This document shows positions 18,776-27,968 of a DNA stretch of 64,000 nt, in pieces. Origin of the DNA: Nostoc sp. 'Lobaria pulmonaria (5183) cyanobiont' (GTDB taxonomy: Bacteria; Cyanobacteriota; Cyanobacteriia; Cyanobacteriales; Nostocaceae); contig NZ_CP026692.1 of assembly GCF_002949795.1 (NCBI RefSeq), forward strand, positions 803,501-867,500, read 5' to 3'. The first letter of the stretch is position 1. Every line of letters begins with the position of its first letter. The notes under the pieces were generated by a model, which ran no database searches, was not told where the DNA came from, and was given only the letters and a program-made list of their open reading frames with translations. The translations under genes were made by a program, and so were the position numbers.

Positions 18776-19747
18776 ATGCAGACTCAAAAACCAGCTGTTA
18801 GTCTCATTCGGGCTACATCCTACGAACGAGAGGCTTTACGGCAATCTTTAGTCACTCTCTTAGAACCTTTTGGAGGAATAGCAGCGTTTGTGAAAAAAGG
18901 CGATCGCGTTTTACTCAAACCGAATCTACTTACAGGCTCGCGTCCTGGTAAAGAGTGTATCACCCGTGCCGAACTAGTTTATGAAGTTGCCCAAATGGTA
19001 ATTGAGGTTGGCGGTAAGCCATTTTTGGGCGATAGTCCTGCTTTTGGTAGTGCCAAGGGCGTAGCAATAGCAAATGGCTATCTGCCTATTTTAGAAGAAC
19101 TCAATCTTCCCATCATCGATTTTCACGGTCAGCGTTACCAAATCGTCAGTGACAATTTTAACCATCTGCGACTGTCTAAAGAAGCAATGGAAGCAGATGT
19201 AGTGATTAACCTACCGAAAGTGAAATCACACGCCCAGTTGACATTAACACTGGGCGTAAAAAACCTGTTTGGTTGTGTCCCTGGCAAAATGAAAGCTTGG
19301 TGGCACCTAGAAGCGGGAAAAGATGCAAATAGATTTGGTGAAATGTTAGTAGAAACTGCCAGAGCGATTAACCCTGACTTAACCATATTAGATGGTATCA
19401 TCGGTCATGAAGGTAATGGCCCCAGCAACGGGGAACCTCGCCAACTGGGCATTTTAGCAGCCGCATCAGATATATTTGCCTTAGATCGGGCAATGGTAGA
19501 AATCCTCAATGTTTCTCCTGAACAAGTGCCCACAGTTGCAGCTTCTCAAAGACTAGGAGTTTGTCCAGAACTTGCTGCCATAGAGTTTCCGCATTTAAAT
19601 CCTGATTTATTAAAAATAGAAGATTGGCGCTTACCAGAAAAGTTAATGCCCATTGATTTTGGTATGCCCCGCGTAATTAAGTCTACGTTTAAGCATCTTT
19701 ACACCCGATTTATCAAGGAACCAATGAGTGTTTATGGAAGGGAGTAG
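18776..19747 (+). CDS. DUF362 domain-containing protein
   Basis: 323 aa from the ATG at 18776. DUF362 core: RVLLKPNLL, GDSPAFGSAKGVA, ADVVINLPKVKSHAQLTLTLGVKNLFGCVPGK, ILDGIIGHEGNGPSNGEPRQLG and ASDIFALDRAMVEILN. The family is often fused with ferredoxin domains, but this protein has no Cys-x2-Cys cluster and ends after the core. Enzymatic function is not established. The start is chosen because the upstream in-frame sequence is tandem repeat. Confidence 0.85.
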   Translation: MQTQKPAVSLIRATSYEREALRQSLVTLLEPFGGIAAFVKKGDRVLLKPNLLTGSRPGKECITRAELVYEVAQMVIEVGGKPFLGDSPAFGSAKGVAIANGYLPILEELNLPIIDFHGQRYQIVSDNFNHLRLSKEAMEADVVINLPKVKSHAQLTLTLGVKNLFGCVPGKMKAWWHLEAGKDANRFGEMLVETARAINPDLTILDGIIGHEGNGPSNGEPRQLGILAAASDIFALDRAMVEILNVSPEQVPTVAASQRLGVCPELAAIEFPHLNPDLLKIEDWRLPEKLMPIDFGMPRVIKSTFKHLYTRFIKEPMSVYGRE

Positions 19748-20819
19748 GAAGTGGGGAGATGAAGAAGCAGGGGGGCAGAGGGCAAGGGGGAGAATAAAAA
19801 ATTAGCTCTTTCTTTCCCCTCAGCAAGAACTGCACCCCGCCCATCTGCGCCTTTGCACCTCTGCCTCTTGTGCCTAATCCCCAATCCTCAATTTAGTGCA
19901 AACGTCGTTACAGCAATTTCATTTATTAGCAGAGTAATCTGTAATTATCCTCGGATTGCTTAACCAGACCGCTCTATTATATTTAGTGGCAGTTTTTTTA
20001 GTTAATTAATTTGTTATACAATTTTTCGTCTTAGATTTTAATTTATCCAAAAAGTTATACGGATTTAGGATCTGGAAATTGGGATTGGGTATTTTGTTCA
20101 GATATGAGGAAAGTTTGGTAAGAACCCACTACACGTCTACGCCACCTTCTAAAACTTTTTTACTCTACCTTTATATAGATTGACAAAATTGCTGTGATAT
20201 TACATAGATTGCAAAATTTAAATTATTAAATATTTGTTTAGTGATATCACTGAATCCATTCTGCCTTATACAGTTGATGTATCTGTATTTATTCGGTAGT
20301 TATCATTGGTTAAAAAAATCATTCCTACCTATTTCTTCTCTGGTGTCAAATATTTTTGTGTATAACTACCATATAACAATCAAAAGCACTGAATATCTAT
20401 CAGTGCAATTGCTAATTTGTGTTCTGTATCACAAATTAGCAATTCCAGTAAAATCACCTTATCAAAGGCGTTTTAGGATGTTATAATCATGAAGTATCGG
20501 ACAAATCTGTTTTGCTAATTAATCTTTAATCAGCGAAAAAATGTAGCTTATGATGCTGTCAAAGTTGGCTTTGCGTATGCAACCCGTTACACCATACAAA
20601 GAAACATCTGAAAATATTAATTACAAAATAAAACATGATTTGTTTGCTTGTAACTTTGTATTAAAAAGTCCATGTATAAAAAGGCTACTATGACAGTTGT
20701 ATAACTGGTTTAAATTGGAGAATGCTACACATTTTACAGTTTAAAAATAGCTAAAATAGTATTAATACTCTCACTCAGAGAGTAAACCTACACAGTGTTA
20801 CGAAGAAGTTCAATTTTGT
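19748..20819. other. Long intergenic region with repeats and one strong hairpin
   Basis: About 1.07 kb. 19745-19890 is low-complexity (GGGGGAGA and CTGCGCCTTTGCACCTCTGCC units). The rest is AT-rich with no gene supported; an 81-codon open frame at 20241 has no recognisable motif. A perfect 15-bp inverted repeat sits at 20407-20444. The promoter of the small membrane protein at 20820 should be near the right end. Confidence 0.5.
20407..20444. other. Perfect 15-bp inverted repeat (hairpin of unknown role)
   Basis: Arms 20407-20421 and 20430-20444 (AATTGCTAATTTGTG and its exact complement) surround an 8-nt loop. There is no U tract on either side, so it is not a standard terminator. It could be an operator, a small RNA element or a miniature repeat. 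Confidence 0.7.
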
Positions 20820-21005
20820 ATGAATTCAAATAGCCAGTCTGCCAATGCCGATACATATTCCCAACGTTTGGCAGACATTGTGGGAACTGCGATCGCTCTG
20901 TTGACTCTTACCCTACCTGTATTTGTCATCGCCCACTATTCTTCAACTAATGTTCAAAATAACCAGCAACCTCTGATCCAAAACATCCAAAGAAATCAAG
21001 ATTGA
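20820..21005 (+). CDS. Small single-span membrane protein
   Basis: 61 aa. A polar N-terminus ([20 protein letters not shown]) is followed by one membrane segment ([20 protein letters not shown]) and a Gln/Asn-rich tail. ATG start with a purine-rich GAAGAAG about 12 bases upstream, and codon use like that of the neighbours. A strong terminator lies downstream at 21218-21263. I do not recognise a named family; the hydrophobic core and terminator support a real gene. Confidence 0.6.
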   Translation: MNSNSQSANADTYSQRLADIVGTAIALLTLTLPVFVIAHYSSTNVQNNQQPLIQNIQRNQD

Positions 21006-21423
21006 TCGAGCTTCCCAGTCGCATTTTTTCATGGGGAGACTCACAAAAAAGCAGAACATTGATTTTGTAGACAATCTCTGTAGATGTCGGTGTAGTTCGT
21101 TAAGCAGAAGCTAAATCTGGATTGTGTAACTCCAGATTTCAGTTGTCCTAACTTTGTTAAGACAAAAAATTCCTCTAACAGCAATTAAGGGCGGAGGATA
21201 TCCATAATACCCTCGTGGAAAAAGCGTTGCGAAGTTTGCTCGTAACGCTTTTTCTATTTTTTTGCTAATTCAAGGGAATAGGTTACAGCTGAAAGTTTCT
21301 TCCCAGTCCCCTATGTCGTAGAACAAATACCTTGGGAAGAGATCCATATTGCCCTAAAATTCTACACGGGGAGCGAAGCTGACTGAGTGCCCCCATGATT
21401 CACCGTTATCAGAGGAGTTTTTT
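21006..21423. other. Intergenic region upstream of ppa
   Basis: 418 bp holding the terminator at 21218-21263 and then the ppa leader, with a GAGGAG-type ribosome-binding site just before the GTG at 21424. A short GC-richer stretch at 21365-21400 (GGGGAG...CCCCC) could fold weakly. No gene was seen. Confidence 0.5.
21218..21263 (+). terminator. Rho-independent terminator
   Basis: A 14-bp stem with one G-U pair (GAAAAAGCGTTGCG with CGTAACGCTTTTTC, 21218-21231 and 21241-21254) is followed by TATTTTTTT. It lies between the small membrane protein gene and ppa and probably ends the former. Confidence 0.88.
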
Positions 21424-21936
21424 GTGGACTTATCTCGTATTCCTGCCCAACCAAAACCGGGTCTAATCAACGTTCTGATTGAAATTGCTGGCGGAAGTAA
21501 AAATAAATACGAATACGACAAGGAACTAGAAGCTTTTGCTCTAGACCGAGTACTTTATTCCTCGGTGCAATATCCTTATGACTACGGCTTTGTACCCAAT
21601 ACTTTGGCTGATGATGGCGATCCCCTCGATGGTATGGTCATAATTGATGAGCCGACCTTTCCCGGCTGCGTTATTGCTGCGCGACCAATTGGCTTCTTGG
21701 AGATGATTGACGGTGGCGATCGCGATGAAAAAATCCTTTGTGTTCCTGACAAAGATCCGCGCTACACTCAGGTAAAATCCCTGAAAGACCTAGCGCCACA
21801 CCGCTTAGATGAAATTGCTGAATTTTTCCGTAGTTATAAAAATTTGGAAAAAAAGGTGACTGAAATTCTCGGTTGGCAAGATGTGGACAAGGTTGCAGCA
21901 TTAGTAGAAAAATCCGTCAAAGCTTATAGAGGATAA
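21424..21936 (+). CDS. ppa: Inorganic pyrophosphatase (family I)
   Basis: 170 aa from a GTG preceded by AGAGGAG at good spacing. It hydrolyses PPi to phosphate in the cytoplasm, pulling biosynthetic reactions forward. Active-site landmarks: KNKYEYDKE (Lys/Glu), [10 protein letters not shown], the D-x-D-P-x-D signature in [10 protein letters not shown], and DKDPRY. Length is normal for bacterial family I enzymes. Upstream genes are separated by a terminator, so it has its own promoter. Confidence 0.96.
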   Translation: MDLSRIPAQPKPGLINVLIEIAGGSKNKYEYDKELEAFALDRVLYSSVQYPYDYGFVPNTLADDGDPLDGMVIIDEPTFPGCVIAARPIGFLEMIDGGDRDEKILCVPDKDPRYTQVKSLKDLAPHRLDEIAEFFRSYKNLEKKVTEILGWQDVDKVAALVEKSVKAYRG

Positions 21937-21940
21937 TAGA

Positions 21941-21989
21941 GGAGTTAGGAGTTAGGAGTTAAGAGTTATGAATTTTTATTCCTAACTCC
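21941..21989. repeat. GGAGTTA heptamer repeats forming a hairpin after ppa
   Basis: Four tandem heptamers (GGAGTTA x3, AGAGTTA) at 21941-21968 are followed by TCCTAACTCC at 21980-21989, complementary to the first units. This STRR-type repeat can fold into a hairpin behind the ppa stop codon and may serve as its terminator. Confidence 0.75.
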
Positions 21990-22049
21990 TCACTTTAATC
22001 ACTTTCGCTTGTTACGGATCGTAAAAACTGCCACCAAACCCAAACTAGA

Positions 22050-22433
22050 ATGCAGCGTACTCTCCTTTTGGCAAAAATTCATAACTGCACCCTCACAGGG
22101 GCAAATATCAACTACGTGGGTAGTATCAGCATTGATGAAATCCTTTTGGAAAAAGCTGGTATCTTACCTTATGAGCAGGTGCAAGTAGTTAATAATGCCA
22201 ATGGTCAGCGCTTTATTACCTATGCGATCCCCGCTCCAGCTCATTCAGGAATAATTGAGCTAAATGGGGGTGCGGCACGTCTAGGCATTATTGGCGATCG
22301 CTTGATTATAATGACTTACGGGCAGCTCACTCCAGAAGAGTTAAAAAGTTACTCTCCTACGGTAGTCATTGTGGACGAAAAAAACAGGCTGTTGGAAGTG
22401 CGGCGCTACGATGACCTGCTCAGTAAGGTCTAA
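22050..22433 (+). CDS. panD: Aspartate 1-decarboxylase
   Basis: 127 aa. A pyruvoyl enzyme that makes beta-alanine for pantothenate and coenzyme A. The self-cleavage site Gly24-Ser25 is visible in [11 protein letters not shown], and Ser25 becomes the pyruvoyl group. [15 protein letters not shown] and [16 protein letters not shown] (with the conserved Gly-Asp) complete the fold. Length matches the family. The downstream MBL-fold gene starts 11 bp after the stop codon, so the two are probably co-transcribed. Confidence 0.96.
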   Translation: MQRTLLLAKIHNCTLTGANINYVGSISIDEILLEKAGILPYEQVQVVNNANGQRFITYAIPAPAHSGIIELNGGAARLGIIGDRLIIMTYGQLTPEELKSYSPTVVIVDEKNRLLEVRRYDDLLSKV

Positions 22434-22444
22434 TTTCAAGGAAA

Positions 22445-23347
22445 ATGTCAAATTTTGAGTTGTCGGATTCCCAGAGTTACATAACAGAAAAGTCATCTAC
22501 CCTGCCCAGTAGCCCAGCAGGTGAATTTATCGTGCAATTCTGGGGTGTCAGAGGTTTGATTCCCACTCCCAGTAAAAACACCAATCGTTATGGTGGTAAT
22601 ACTGCTTGTGTAGAAATGCATGTAGCTGGGAAACGCTTGATTTTTGATGGCGGTACTGGCTTACGTATACTGGGTAAAACTTGGCAAGAACTGCAACAGC
22701 CACTAGAAGCCCATTTATTTTTTACCAACTGCCAATCAAATCGTATTCAAGGGTTTCCCTTTTTTGCTCCCGCATTTATTGGGGAAAATTGCTTCCATAT
22801 TTACGGGACAGCTGCCTCAAATGGAGCCTCAATCAAACAATGTCTGTACGATCAGATGCTCCAGCCACACTTTCCTTACCCTTTACAGGTAATGCAGTCA
22901 GGATTGCAGTTTTACAATCTGACTTCAGAAAGTGACGTGAAGTTAGATGATGTCACCATTACAACTGCATTAATTAATCAAACTCAGCGGTCAGTTGGCT
23001 ACCGAGTTACTTGGCAAGAATATAGTGTTGCTTACATCACAGATTTGCACCAGAATGCCGATCAAGTGGAGCGAGAGCGGATTTTAGAGTTCATTCAAGG
23101 CGTTGACTTGCTGATTGCCAATGCCACTTACACTCCGCCTACGTCTCACAACCATGATTCTGCTGATTTACTCTGGCAAGCTGCGATGAATGCTGCTCTG
23201 AGTGCTGGCGTTCAACGGCTAGCTATTTCTCATCATCACCCAGATGACCATGATGATTTTCTTGACCAGGTTCAAGTCGATATTAAATCTGCTTTTCCTC
23301 ACGCCATACTAGCCCATGAAGGTCTAGTATTAGCTGTTGGTAAGTGA
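22445..23347 (+). CDS. Metallo-beta-lactamase-fold protein with degenerate metal-binding motif
   Basis: 300 aa. The fold is clear from FWGVRGLIPTP, NRYGGNTACVEM, LIFDGGTGLRILG, AYITDLHQN, LLIANATYTP and ISHHHPDDHDD. The hallmark His-x-His-x-Asp-His, expected just before IQGFPFF, is replaced by Asn-Cys-Gln-Ser-Asn-Arg (in FFTNCQSNRIQGFPFF). All four ligand positions of the first metal motif are therefore changed, while the downstream Asp and His-rich segment remain. It is predicted to be a catalytically inactive or altered member. It follows panD by 11 bp; a regulatory or binding role is inference. Confidence 0.85.
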   Translation: MSNFELSDSQSYITEKSSTLPSSPAGEFIVQFWGVRGLIPTPSKNTNRYGGNTACVEMHVAGKRLIFDGGTGLRILGKTWQELQQPLEAHLFFTNCQSNRIQGFPFFAPAFIGENCFHIYGTAASNGASIKQCLYDQMLQPHFPYPLQVMQSGLQFYNLTSESDVKLDDVTITTALINQTQRSVGYRVTWQEYSVAYITDLHQNADQVERERILEFIQGVDLLIANATYTPPTSHNHDSADLLWQAAMNAALSAGVQRLAISHHHPDDHDDFLDQVQVDIKSAFPHAILAHEGLVLAVGK

Positions 23348-23456
23348 TTTAAGACTCCTTAGCACTTTTAAATAATACTAAAGCTATTGTTCTGCTCGAC
23401 ATCGGAACGCATGATCAAGTTTATTAACTATCCGGTGATATCACTACACGCGCTTT

Positions 23457-23477
23457 GGGCACAGCATTGCTGTGCCC
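23457..23477. terminator. Hairpin between convergent genes
   Basis: A perfect 10-bp inverted repeat (GGGCACAGCA, 1-nt centre, complement) lies between the MBL-fold gene and the minus-strand HtrA gene. The GGGCACAGCA...TGCTGTGCCC sequence is also a common dispersed cyanobacterial palindrome. There is no strong U tract. Confidence 0.5.
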
Positions 23478-23512
23478 CTACTATTGCACACAATTAAAAT
23501 TGGCTATCGCCC

Positions 23513-24730
23513 TTAAGAAGCATTTTGCAACTCAGCTGTGCGTACTGAAAGCTGCTCTGTCTTATTACCTCGCTGCAATTTCACCTGTAATATTTGACCA
23601 AGGCGACTGTCTTCCACAACATTCTGCAATTGTTCAGCACTGGTAATAGCTTTACCATCAACTTGAAGAATTACATCCCCGCGCCGGATACCCGCAGATG
23701 CCGCTGGAGAATTGGGAACAACTCGCATGACAAAAACACCATTGATTTCTGGTATCTGAATAGGAGAGTTGGGATCAGTGTTATTTTCCTTGGCAAGATC
23801 GGGTGTCAAAGTTAGCATTTGCACGCCCAAATAGGGGTGAGCAACTTTGCCATCTCGTTGCAGTTGCGTGGCGATCGCTTTGGCTTTATCAATAGGAATT
23901 GCAAACCCAATACCCATTGCATCAGGGCGAATGGCTGTGTTAATACCAATTACTTCACCTTGACCATTTAATAGTGGCCCCCCAGAGTTACCAGGGTTAA
24001 TGGCGGCGTCTGTCTGAATGAAATCCAAGCGTTTGTCACTAATGCCGACTTGGGCGCTGGAACGTTTGAGGGTACTGACAATTCCCAAGGTAACGGTGTT
24101 ATCAAATCCCAAAGGATTACCGACTGCGATCGCCCAGTCTCCTACTTGGACATTAGTGGAAGAACCCAAGGGGGCGACTGGTAAATCGTTACCAGCGTTA
24201 ATCTTGACTACTGCCAAATCTGTGACTTCATCAATACCCTGAACCTTCCCTTCAAAGGTGCGGCCATCTTTGAGTCGGACTGTTACTTTATCAGCCTTAT
24301 CGACCACATGAGCATTAGTCAAAACTAACCCGCTCTTGTCAAGAATGAAACCTGAGCCTAAACCGCGTAACTGCTGCTCAGAAGGCATCTGTTGGGAGAA
24401 ACCGTCACCAAAAAACCGACGGAAAAAGGGGTCTTCCATAAATGGATCGACGCGGCGAGTAATTGTCCGCTCAGTATCAATGCGGACAACTGCTGAACCA
24501 ACACGATTCACTGCTGCTGTGACAAAGCTAGTGCTACCGATCGCAGCACTAGCTGGTGATTGCCGTTGAGCAATCAGTTCTGAAGTATCTCCAGCAGTTA
24601 TTGTGGGTGCTGGTTCGGCTTGGGAAGGTAACACCTGCAATGTGCTAACCGCTAGCACAACTCCTAGCGCGATCGCTAAAACATGAGTAGTGAATTGACG
24701 TAAAGACCGAGATAATTTGGGAAATCGCAT
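23513..24730 (-). CDS. HtrA/Deg-family serine protease (HhoA/HhoB/HtrA type)
   Basis: 405 aa from the ATG at 24730 (a GTG two codons upstream is also possible). A signal peptide or anchor at about residues 5-38 ([23 protein letters not shown]) targets it to the periplasm, envelope or thylakoid lumen. The trypsin-like domain has the triad His in [11 protein letters not shown], Asp in [10 protein letters not shown] and Ser in [12 protein letters not shown]. One C-terminal PDZ domain contains HPYLGVQM and [16 protein letters not shown]. Cyanobacteria have three paralogues and I cannot say which this is. It degrades misfolded or damaged proteins. Confidence 0.93.
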   Translation of the reverse strand: MRFPKLSRSLRQFTTHVLAIALGVVLAVSTLQVLPSQAEPAPTITAGDTSELIAQRQSPASAAIGSTSFVTAAVNRVGSAVVRIDTERTITRRVDPFMEDPFFRRFFGDGFSQQMPSEQQLRGLGSGFILDKSGLVLTNAHVVDKADKVTVRLKDGRTFEGKVQGIDEVTDLAVVKINAGNDLPVAPLGSSTNVQVGDWAIAVGNPLGFDNTVTLGIVSTLKRSSAQVGISDKRLDFIQTDAAINPGNSGGPLLNGQGEVIGINTAIRPDAMGIGFAIPIDKAKAIATQLQRDGKVAHPYLGVQMLTLTPDLAKENNTDPNSPIQIPEINGVFVMRVVPNSPAASAGIRRGDVILQVDGKAITSAEQLQNVVEDSRLGQILQVKLQRGNKTEQLSVRTAELQNAS

Positions 24731-24994
24731 AATCACAACCTAATTTATAAGCCTAATTGTTGCTTAGTCGTGACAAATCTATTTACAGTTATTTTTATTT
24801 CAGGTTTCGCCTGTTTCCACTACTGGGGTTAGGGCATTTTGCGAACTACCTGTAATCAACTTAATAGAAAATTTCACCCAAAAGCTATTATGGACATTTA
24901 CCCTTTACAAGTTCGGTTTTTACCCATCAATAAAACTTTTGGATTGCCAATAAGATTAGTCAGATCTCTGTTCTAACTCTAGACTATGGATGAA

Positions 24995-26317
24995 CTAACT
25001 TCTGTATAAAATTTCATTCCGACTAGCTGCACCTAGTTGGGGTAAGGAGTTGATGGCTGAATGTGGAGTCAGGGCAACAGGAACAGTTGCAGGTAGTTGT
25101 AATTGTTTGACAACACTCTGCAAAAGTTGGTCTTGTCCAGTCCGCAAACCCCAGACATTTGTCCCACGGTTGATAATAGCAAACCAAACCAAACCGCGAT
25201 CGCGTGTAGGCATGACTCCCGCTAAAGCGCTCACATCCCGGAGAGTGCCAGTTTTGATCACAGTCGCGAGGGGAATGTGTCTAGTGTGTAGTGTCCCCCG
25301 GTGGTCGAATCCAGACATGGGGAACAAGTCAGCTAAATTCAGTTGATGTAGAGATGCCTCCGCTTGAATAGCCATAAACATGGCACAAACAGCTCTGGGG
25401 GAAATGCGATTTTCCGGGCCCAGTCCAGAACCATTGATTAACTGAATTTCTACTTGTGGCACCCTAGCAAGGTTAGCAGCAGTTGATTGGACTACAGTTG
25501 CTCCCCCCACTGAGTCTGCCAGCATCTCTGCCATATCGTTGTTACTATAAACATTCATTTCCTTGAGAAGTTGCTTCAAGGGCAATGAGCGATGACGCAG
25601 TAACAAAGTTTGTTGAGGGTTTGGTTGCGCCTCAACTTTCACCGCACCCGCAATTATAACTTGAGGTTTAGGCGTTCCCTTGGGCATGATTGAGTGTGTA
25701 TAAATCGCAGGGCGACCCCAAGTTGCACGATTTAGTGTTTGCTTGAGCATCAGACCTGCTAGCATCGGCTGACGTTGAAAATTCATGGCAAAACTGCCAG
25801 TAATAATCAAATTCCCCTTTACTTGCTTGATGCCCATTTGATTGAGAGTATTACCAAGAGCGATCGCTTCTTCCCAAACAAACAAAGGATCGCCACGGCC
25901 TGTAATCACCAAATCGCCCTGCACAACTCCATTTACCACTGGGCCAGTGACACTCACCAAAGTATCAAATTGGTAATCTGGCCCCCAAGTTTTCAAAGCA
26001 ACTAGTGAAGTGGCGATTTTAGTTAAAGAAGCAGCCGGCAGAGGAGTCGTACCTTGGTGATTTGCCATCAGCATCGGCCCCGACTGCATCCAAATACCCT
26101 GACTCTCAGCCAGATTTTGCGCCACCACTTTTGATGTGATCAGCTTTTTCAAATATTCCTGCACCGTAGTCGCCCCAGATGGATTTGGATCGGGGGCAAG
26201 AACCAAGCCAGGGCTACTTTGCCAAGTTAGTGCATCTAAGGCATCTAGAGGCTTAATTTGTACCCCAGCCATTTCCAGCCAAAGCGACACTAAACCTGAA
26301 CCCAATAATTCCAGCAT
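24995..26317 (-). CDS. dacB: D-alanyl-D-alanine carboxypeptidase/endopeptidase (PBP4, S13 family)
   Basis: 440 aa. A penicillin-binding peptidase that trims or cleaves peptidoglycan cross-links. All three active-site motifs are present: Ser-x2-Lys in AASLTKIATS, Ser-x-Asn in YSNNDMAEML, and KTG in VIKTGTLRDV. The N-terminus is mildly hydrophobic (MLELLGSGLVSLWLEMAGV) rather than a textbook signal peptide. AGAGGA lies before the ATG. Spacing between the first two motifs is large, as expected for the inserted domains of class C PBPs. Confidence 0.92.
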   Translation of the reverse strand: MLELLGSGLVSLWLEMAGVQIKPLDALDALTWQSSPGLVLAPDPNPSGATTVQEYLKKLITSKVVAQNLAESQGIWMQSGPMLMANHQGTTPLPAASLTKIATSLVALKTWGPDYQFDTLVSVTGPVVNGVVQGDLVITGRGDPLFVWEEAIALGNTLNQMGIKQVKGNLIITGSFAMNFQRQPMLAGLMLKQTLNRATWGRPAIYTHSIMPKGTPKPQVIIAGAVKVEAQPNPQQTLLLRHRSLPLKQLLKEMNVYSNNDMAEMLADSVGGATVVQSTAANLARVPQVEIQLINGSGLGPENRISPRAVCAMFMAIQAEASLHQLNLADLFPMSGFDHRGTLHTRHIPLATVIKTGTLRDVSALAGVMPTRDRGLVWFAIINRGTNVWGLRTGQDQLLQSVVKQLQLPATVPVALTPHSAINSLPQLGAASRNEILYRS

Positions 26318-26897
26318 TTTTTATTCCTCTGTCAGGATTTGAAACGTTGTTTACTGTGCTAATATACAAGTTTTTTTACGAGAATCAGTATTGAGCCATA
26401 ATAACTGGTGTTTTTCTCATCTGTAAGTAGGGTGAATTATATTGTTTTCGTGGCTTGCTTTGACAATGCCAAAATACCCATTGCTCATGAAGATAGCCGC
26501 ATAAAAATAAAAATATTTTTGCTTTGTACAGATGCTACGCCGTTGGCGATGTCAACGACAGACTTTAACGCTTGTACCCTTACTCTTAAGCAAGCTATGC
26601 GGTAGCGTCTCCAACAAGAGAAGACTCGCTCTAAGCGTTCGTTTACTCCTGCCAAGAAGCCAGCTACGCGCAGCGTATCGCAGACAGCCTGAGAAGAAAA
26701 GGCTTTACGCTGCGCGATCGGTGACGTAATTCTATAACCTTGAAACAAGGATAGGGAAAGTAATTAAAGATTCTCTCCCTTTTTTCCCTTAATAAGCTAA
26801 TCAGCATTCAAGTTGGATAATCTAGGGCAGATAAGATGTCCACCCCACAAAATATTGAGAAAATTTTAATATGCAAATTGGATGTATTTTAGCTTAC
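26318..26897. other. Intergenic region with a dense small-dispersed-repeat cluster
   Basis: 580 bp. From about 26528 to 26722 the sequence is a patchwork of GC-richer modules (GCTACGCCGTTGGCGATG, GCGGTAGCGTCTCC, GCTACGCGCAGCGTATCGC, GCTGCGCGATCGGTGACG) typical of Nostoc small dispersed repeats. Open frames here arise from the repeats. No gene is supported. Confidence 0.6.
26528..26722. repeat. Composite cluster of small dispersed repeats
   Basis: At least four repeat-like modules lie head to tail, sharing TACGC, GCGTA and GCGATCG words with the modules at 43145-43202, 57470-57525 and 5133-5167. It looks like repeated insertion of mini-elements at one site. Boundaries are approximate. Confidence 0.6.
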
Positions 26898-27968
26898 CTA
26901 CTTTCTTTCTGGATGTGCTGCATCCTCTGGTGAGGGAGTACCCATCTGGTTAATTGTGGCAATCATCTGATACAAGCGCCCTAAGTCACGTTGATTGAAG
27001 TACAAAATGAGGCGAGGTAGTCCAACAGTTTCATCTTGTGCTTCTTGAGGTAATGCCTGACTTTTTTCAATTCTTCCTTGAATAATAATGTCGCTAAAAT
27101 CAGCATTGAGTTGTTCTAAAAGAGCGTCTGATATATCCGTCTTCAGGCGGATGACCAACTTATCGCTTACATAGCGGCAGGAATGATAAACCTGGTAAAA
27201 ACGGGTGATAGCGTCACAAGCCACATCCAGGTTATCTGTCACCGTGTAAAGGCTGGGGTCTTCAGGATTGACAAGACCATTTTGCACTAATTGCTTATCA
27301 ATATATTCGCTCCAAGAGCGCCAGTAATCACCACCAGGGCGATCGATTAAAACTAAAGGTACTGGCCCAAATTTACCAGTTTGGCTTAATGTCATACATT
27401 CAAAAGCTTCATCTTGAGTGCCAAAGCCTCCCGGAAACAAGGCTACAGCATCACTTTCTTTGAGGAGAAACAGCTTGCGGGTAAAGAAATATTTGAAGTT
27501 AATTAGCTTGGGATCGCCCTCTATAAAAGGGTTTGCTTGCTGTTCAAAGGGTAACTTAATGTTTAATCCAAAGGAATTTTCTCGCCCAGCACCTTCATGA
27601 CCCGCTTGCATGATTCCACCACCACCACCAGTCATCACCATAAATCCTAATTGAGAAATAGCACGAGCAAACTCAAGGGCCATTAAGTATTCTGGCCTAT
27701 CTGGAGCTAGACGAGCAGAACCAAAGATGGTGACTTTGCGAACGTGTCGGTAATCATAAAAAAGCTGGAAACCGCGCTCCATATCTGCTAATGCAGACGA
27801 TAATATTTTCCAATCGAGACGCTCAATTTCGGTATCAGCTAGACGAATAATAGTAGTAAGTGCTTGCAGAATAAATTGCCGATTTTTTAATGTCGGTAAA
27901 CGAACGAGCAAGTCAGCGATATCCGCCTGTAAAGACTCTAATGTGTCAAACGACGCAGATGAGGTCAT
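26898..27968 (-). CDS. LOG-family protein (putative nucleoside-5'-monophosphate phosphoribohydrolase), extended form
   Basis: 356 aa. The core contains VTIFGSARLAPDRPEY, the glycine-rich VMTGGGGGIMQAGHEGAGR and the signature Pro-Gly-Gly-x-Gly-Thr-x2-Glu in FPGGFGTQDEAFE. Annotators often call these lysine decarboxylases, but the motif is that of LOG proteins that release cytokinin-type bases or hydrolyse nucleotide glycosidic bonds. At 356 residues it is much longer than the roughly 190-residue LOG core, with an N-terminal helical region and a C-terminal domain of about 100 residues of unknown role. It stands alone, with its own upstream region. Confidence 0.88.
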   Translation of the reverse strand: MTSSASFDTLESLQADIADLLVRLPTLKNRQFILQALTTIIRLADTEIERLDWKILSSALADMERGFQLFYDYRHVRKVTIFGSARLAPDRPEYLMALEFARAISQLGFMVMTGGGGGIMQAGHEGAGRENSFGLNIKLPFEQQANPFIEGDPKLINFKYFFTRKLFLLKESDAVALFPGGFGTQDEAFECMTLSQTGKFGPVPLVLIDRPGGDYWRSWSEYIDKQLVQNGLVNPEDPSLYTVTDNLDVACDAITRFYQVYHSCRYVSDKLVIRLKTDISDALLEQLNADFSDIIIQGRIEKSQALPQEAQDETVGLPRLILYFNQRDLGRLYQMIATINQMGTPSPEDAAHPERK

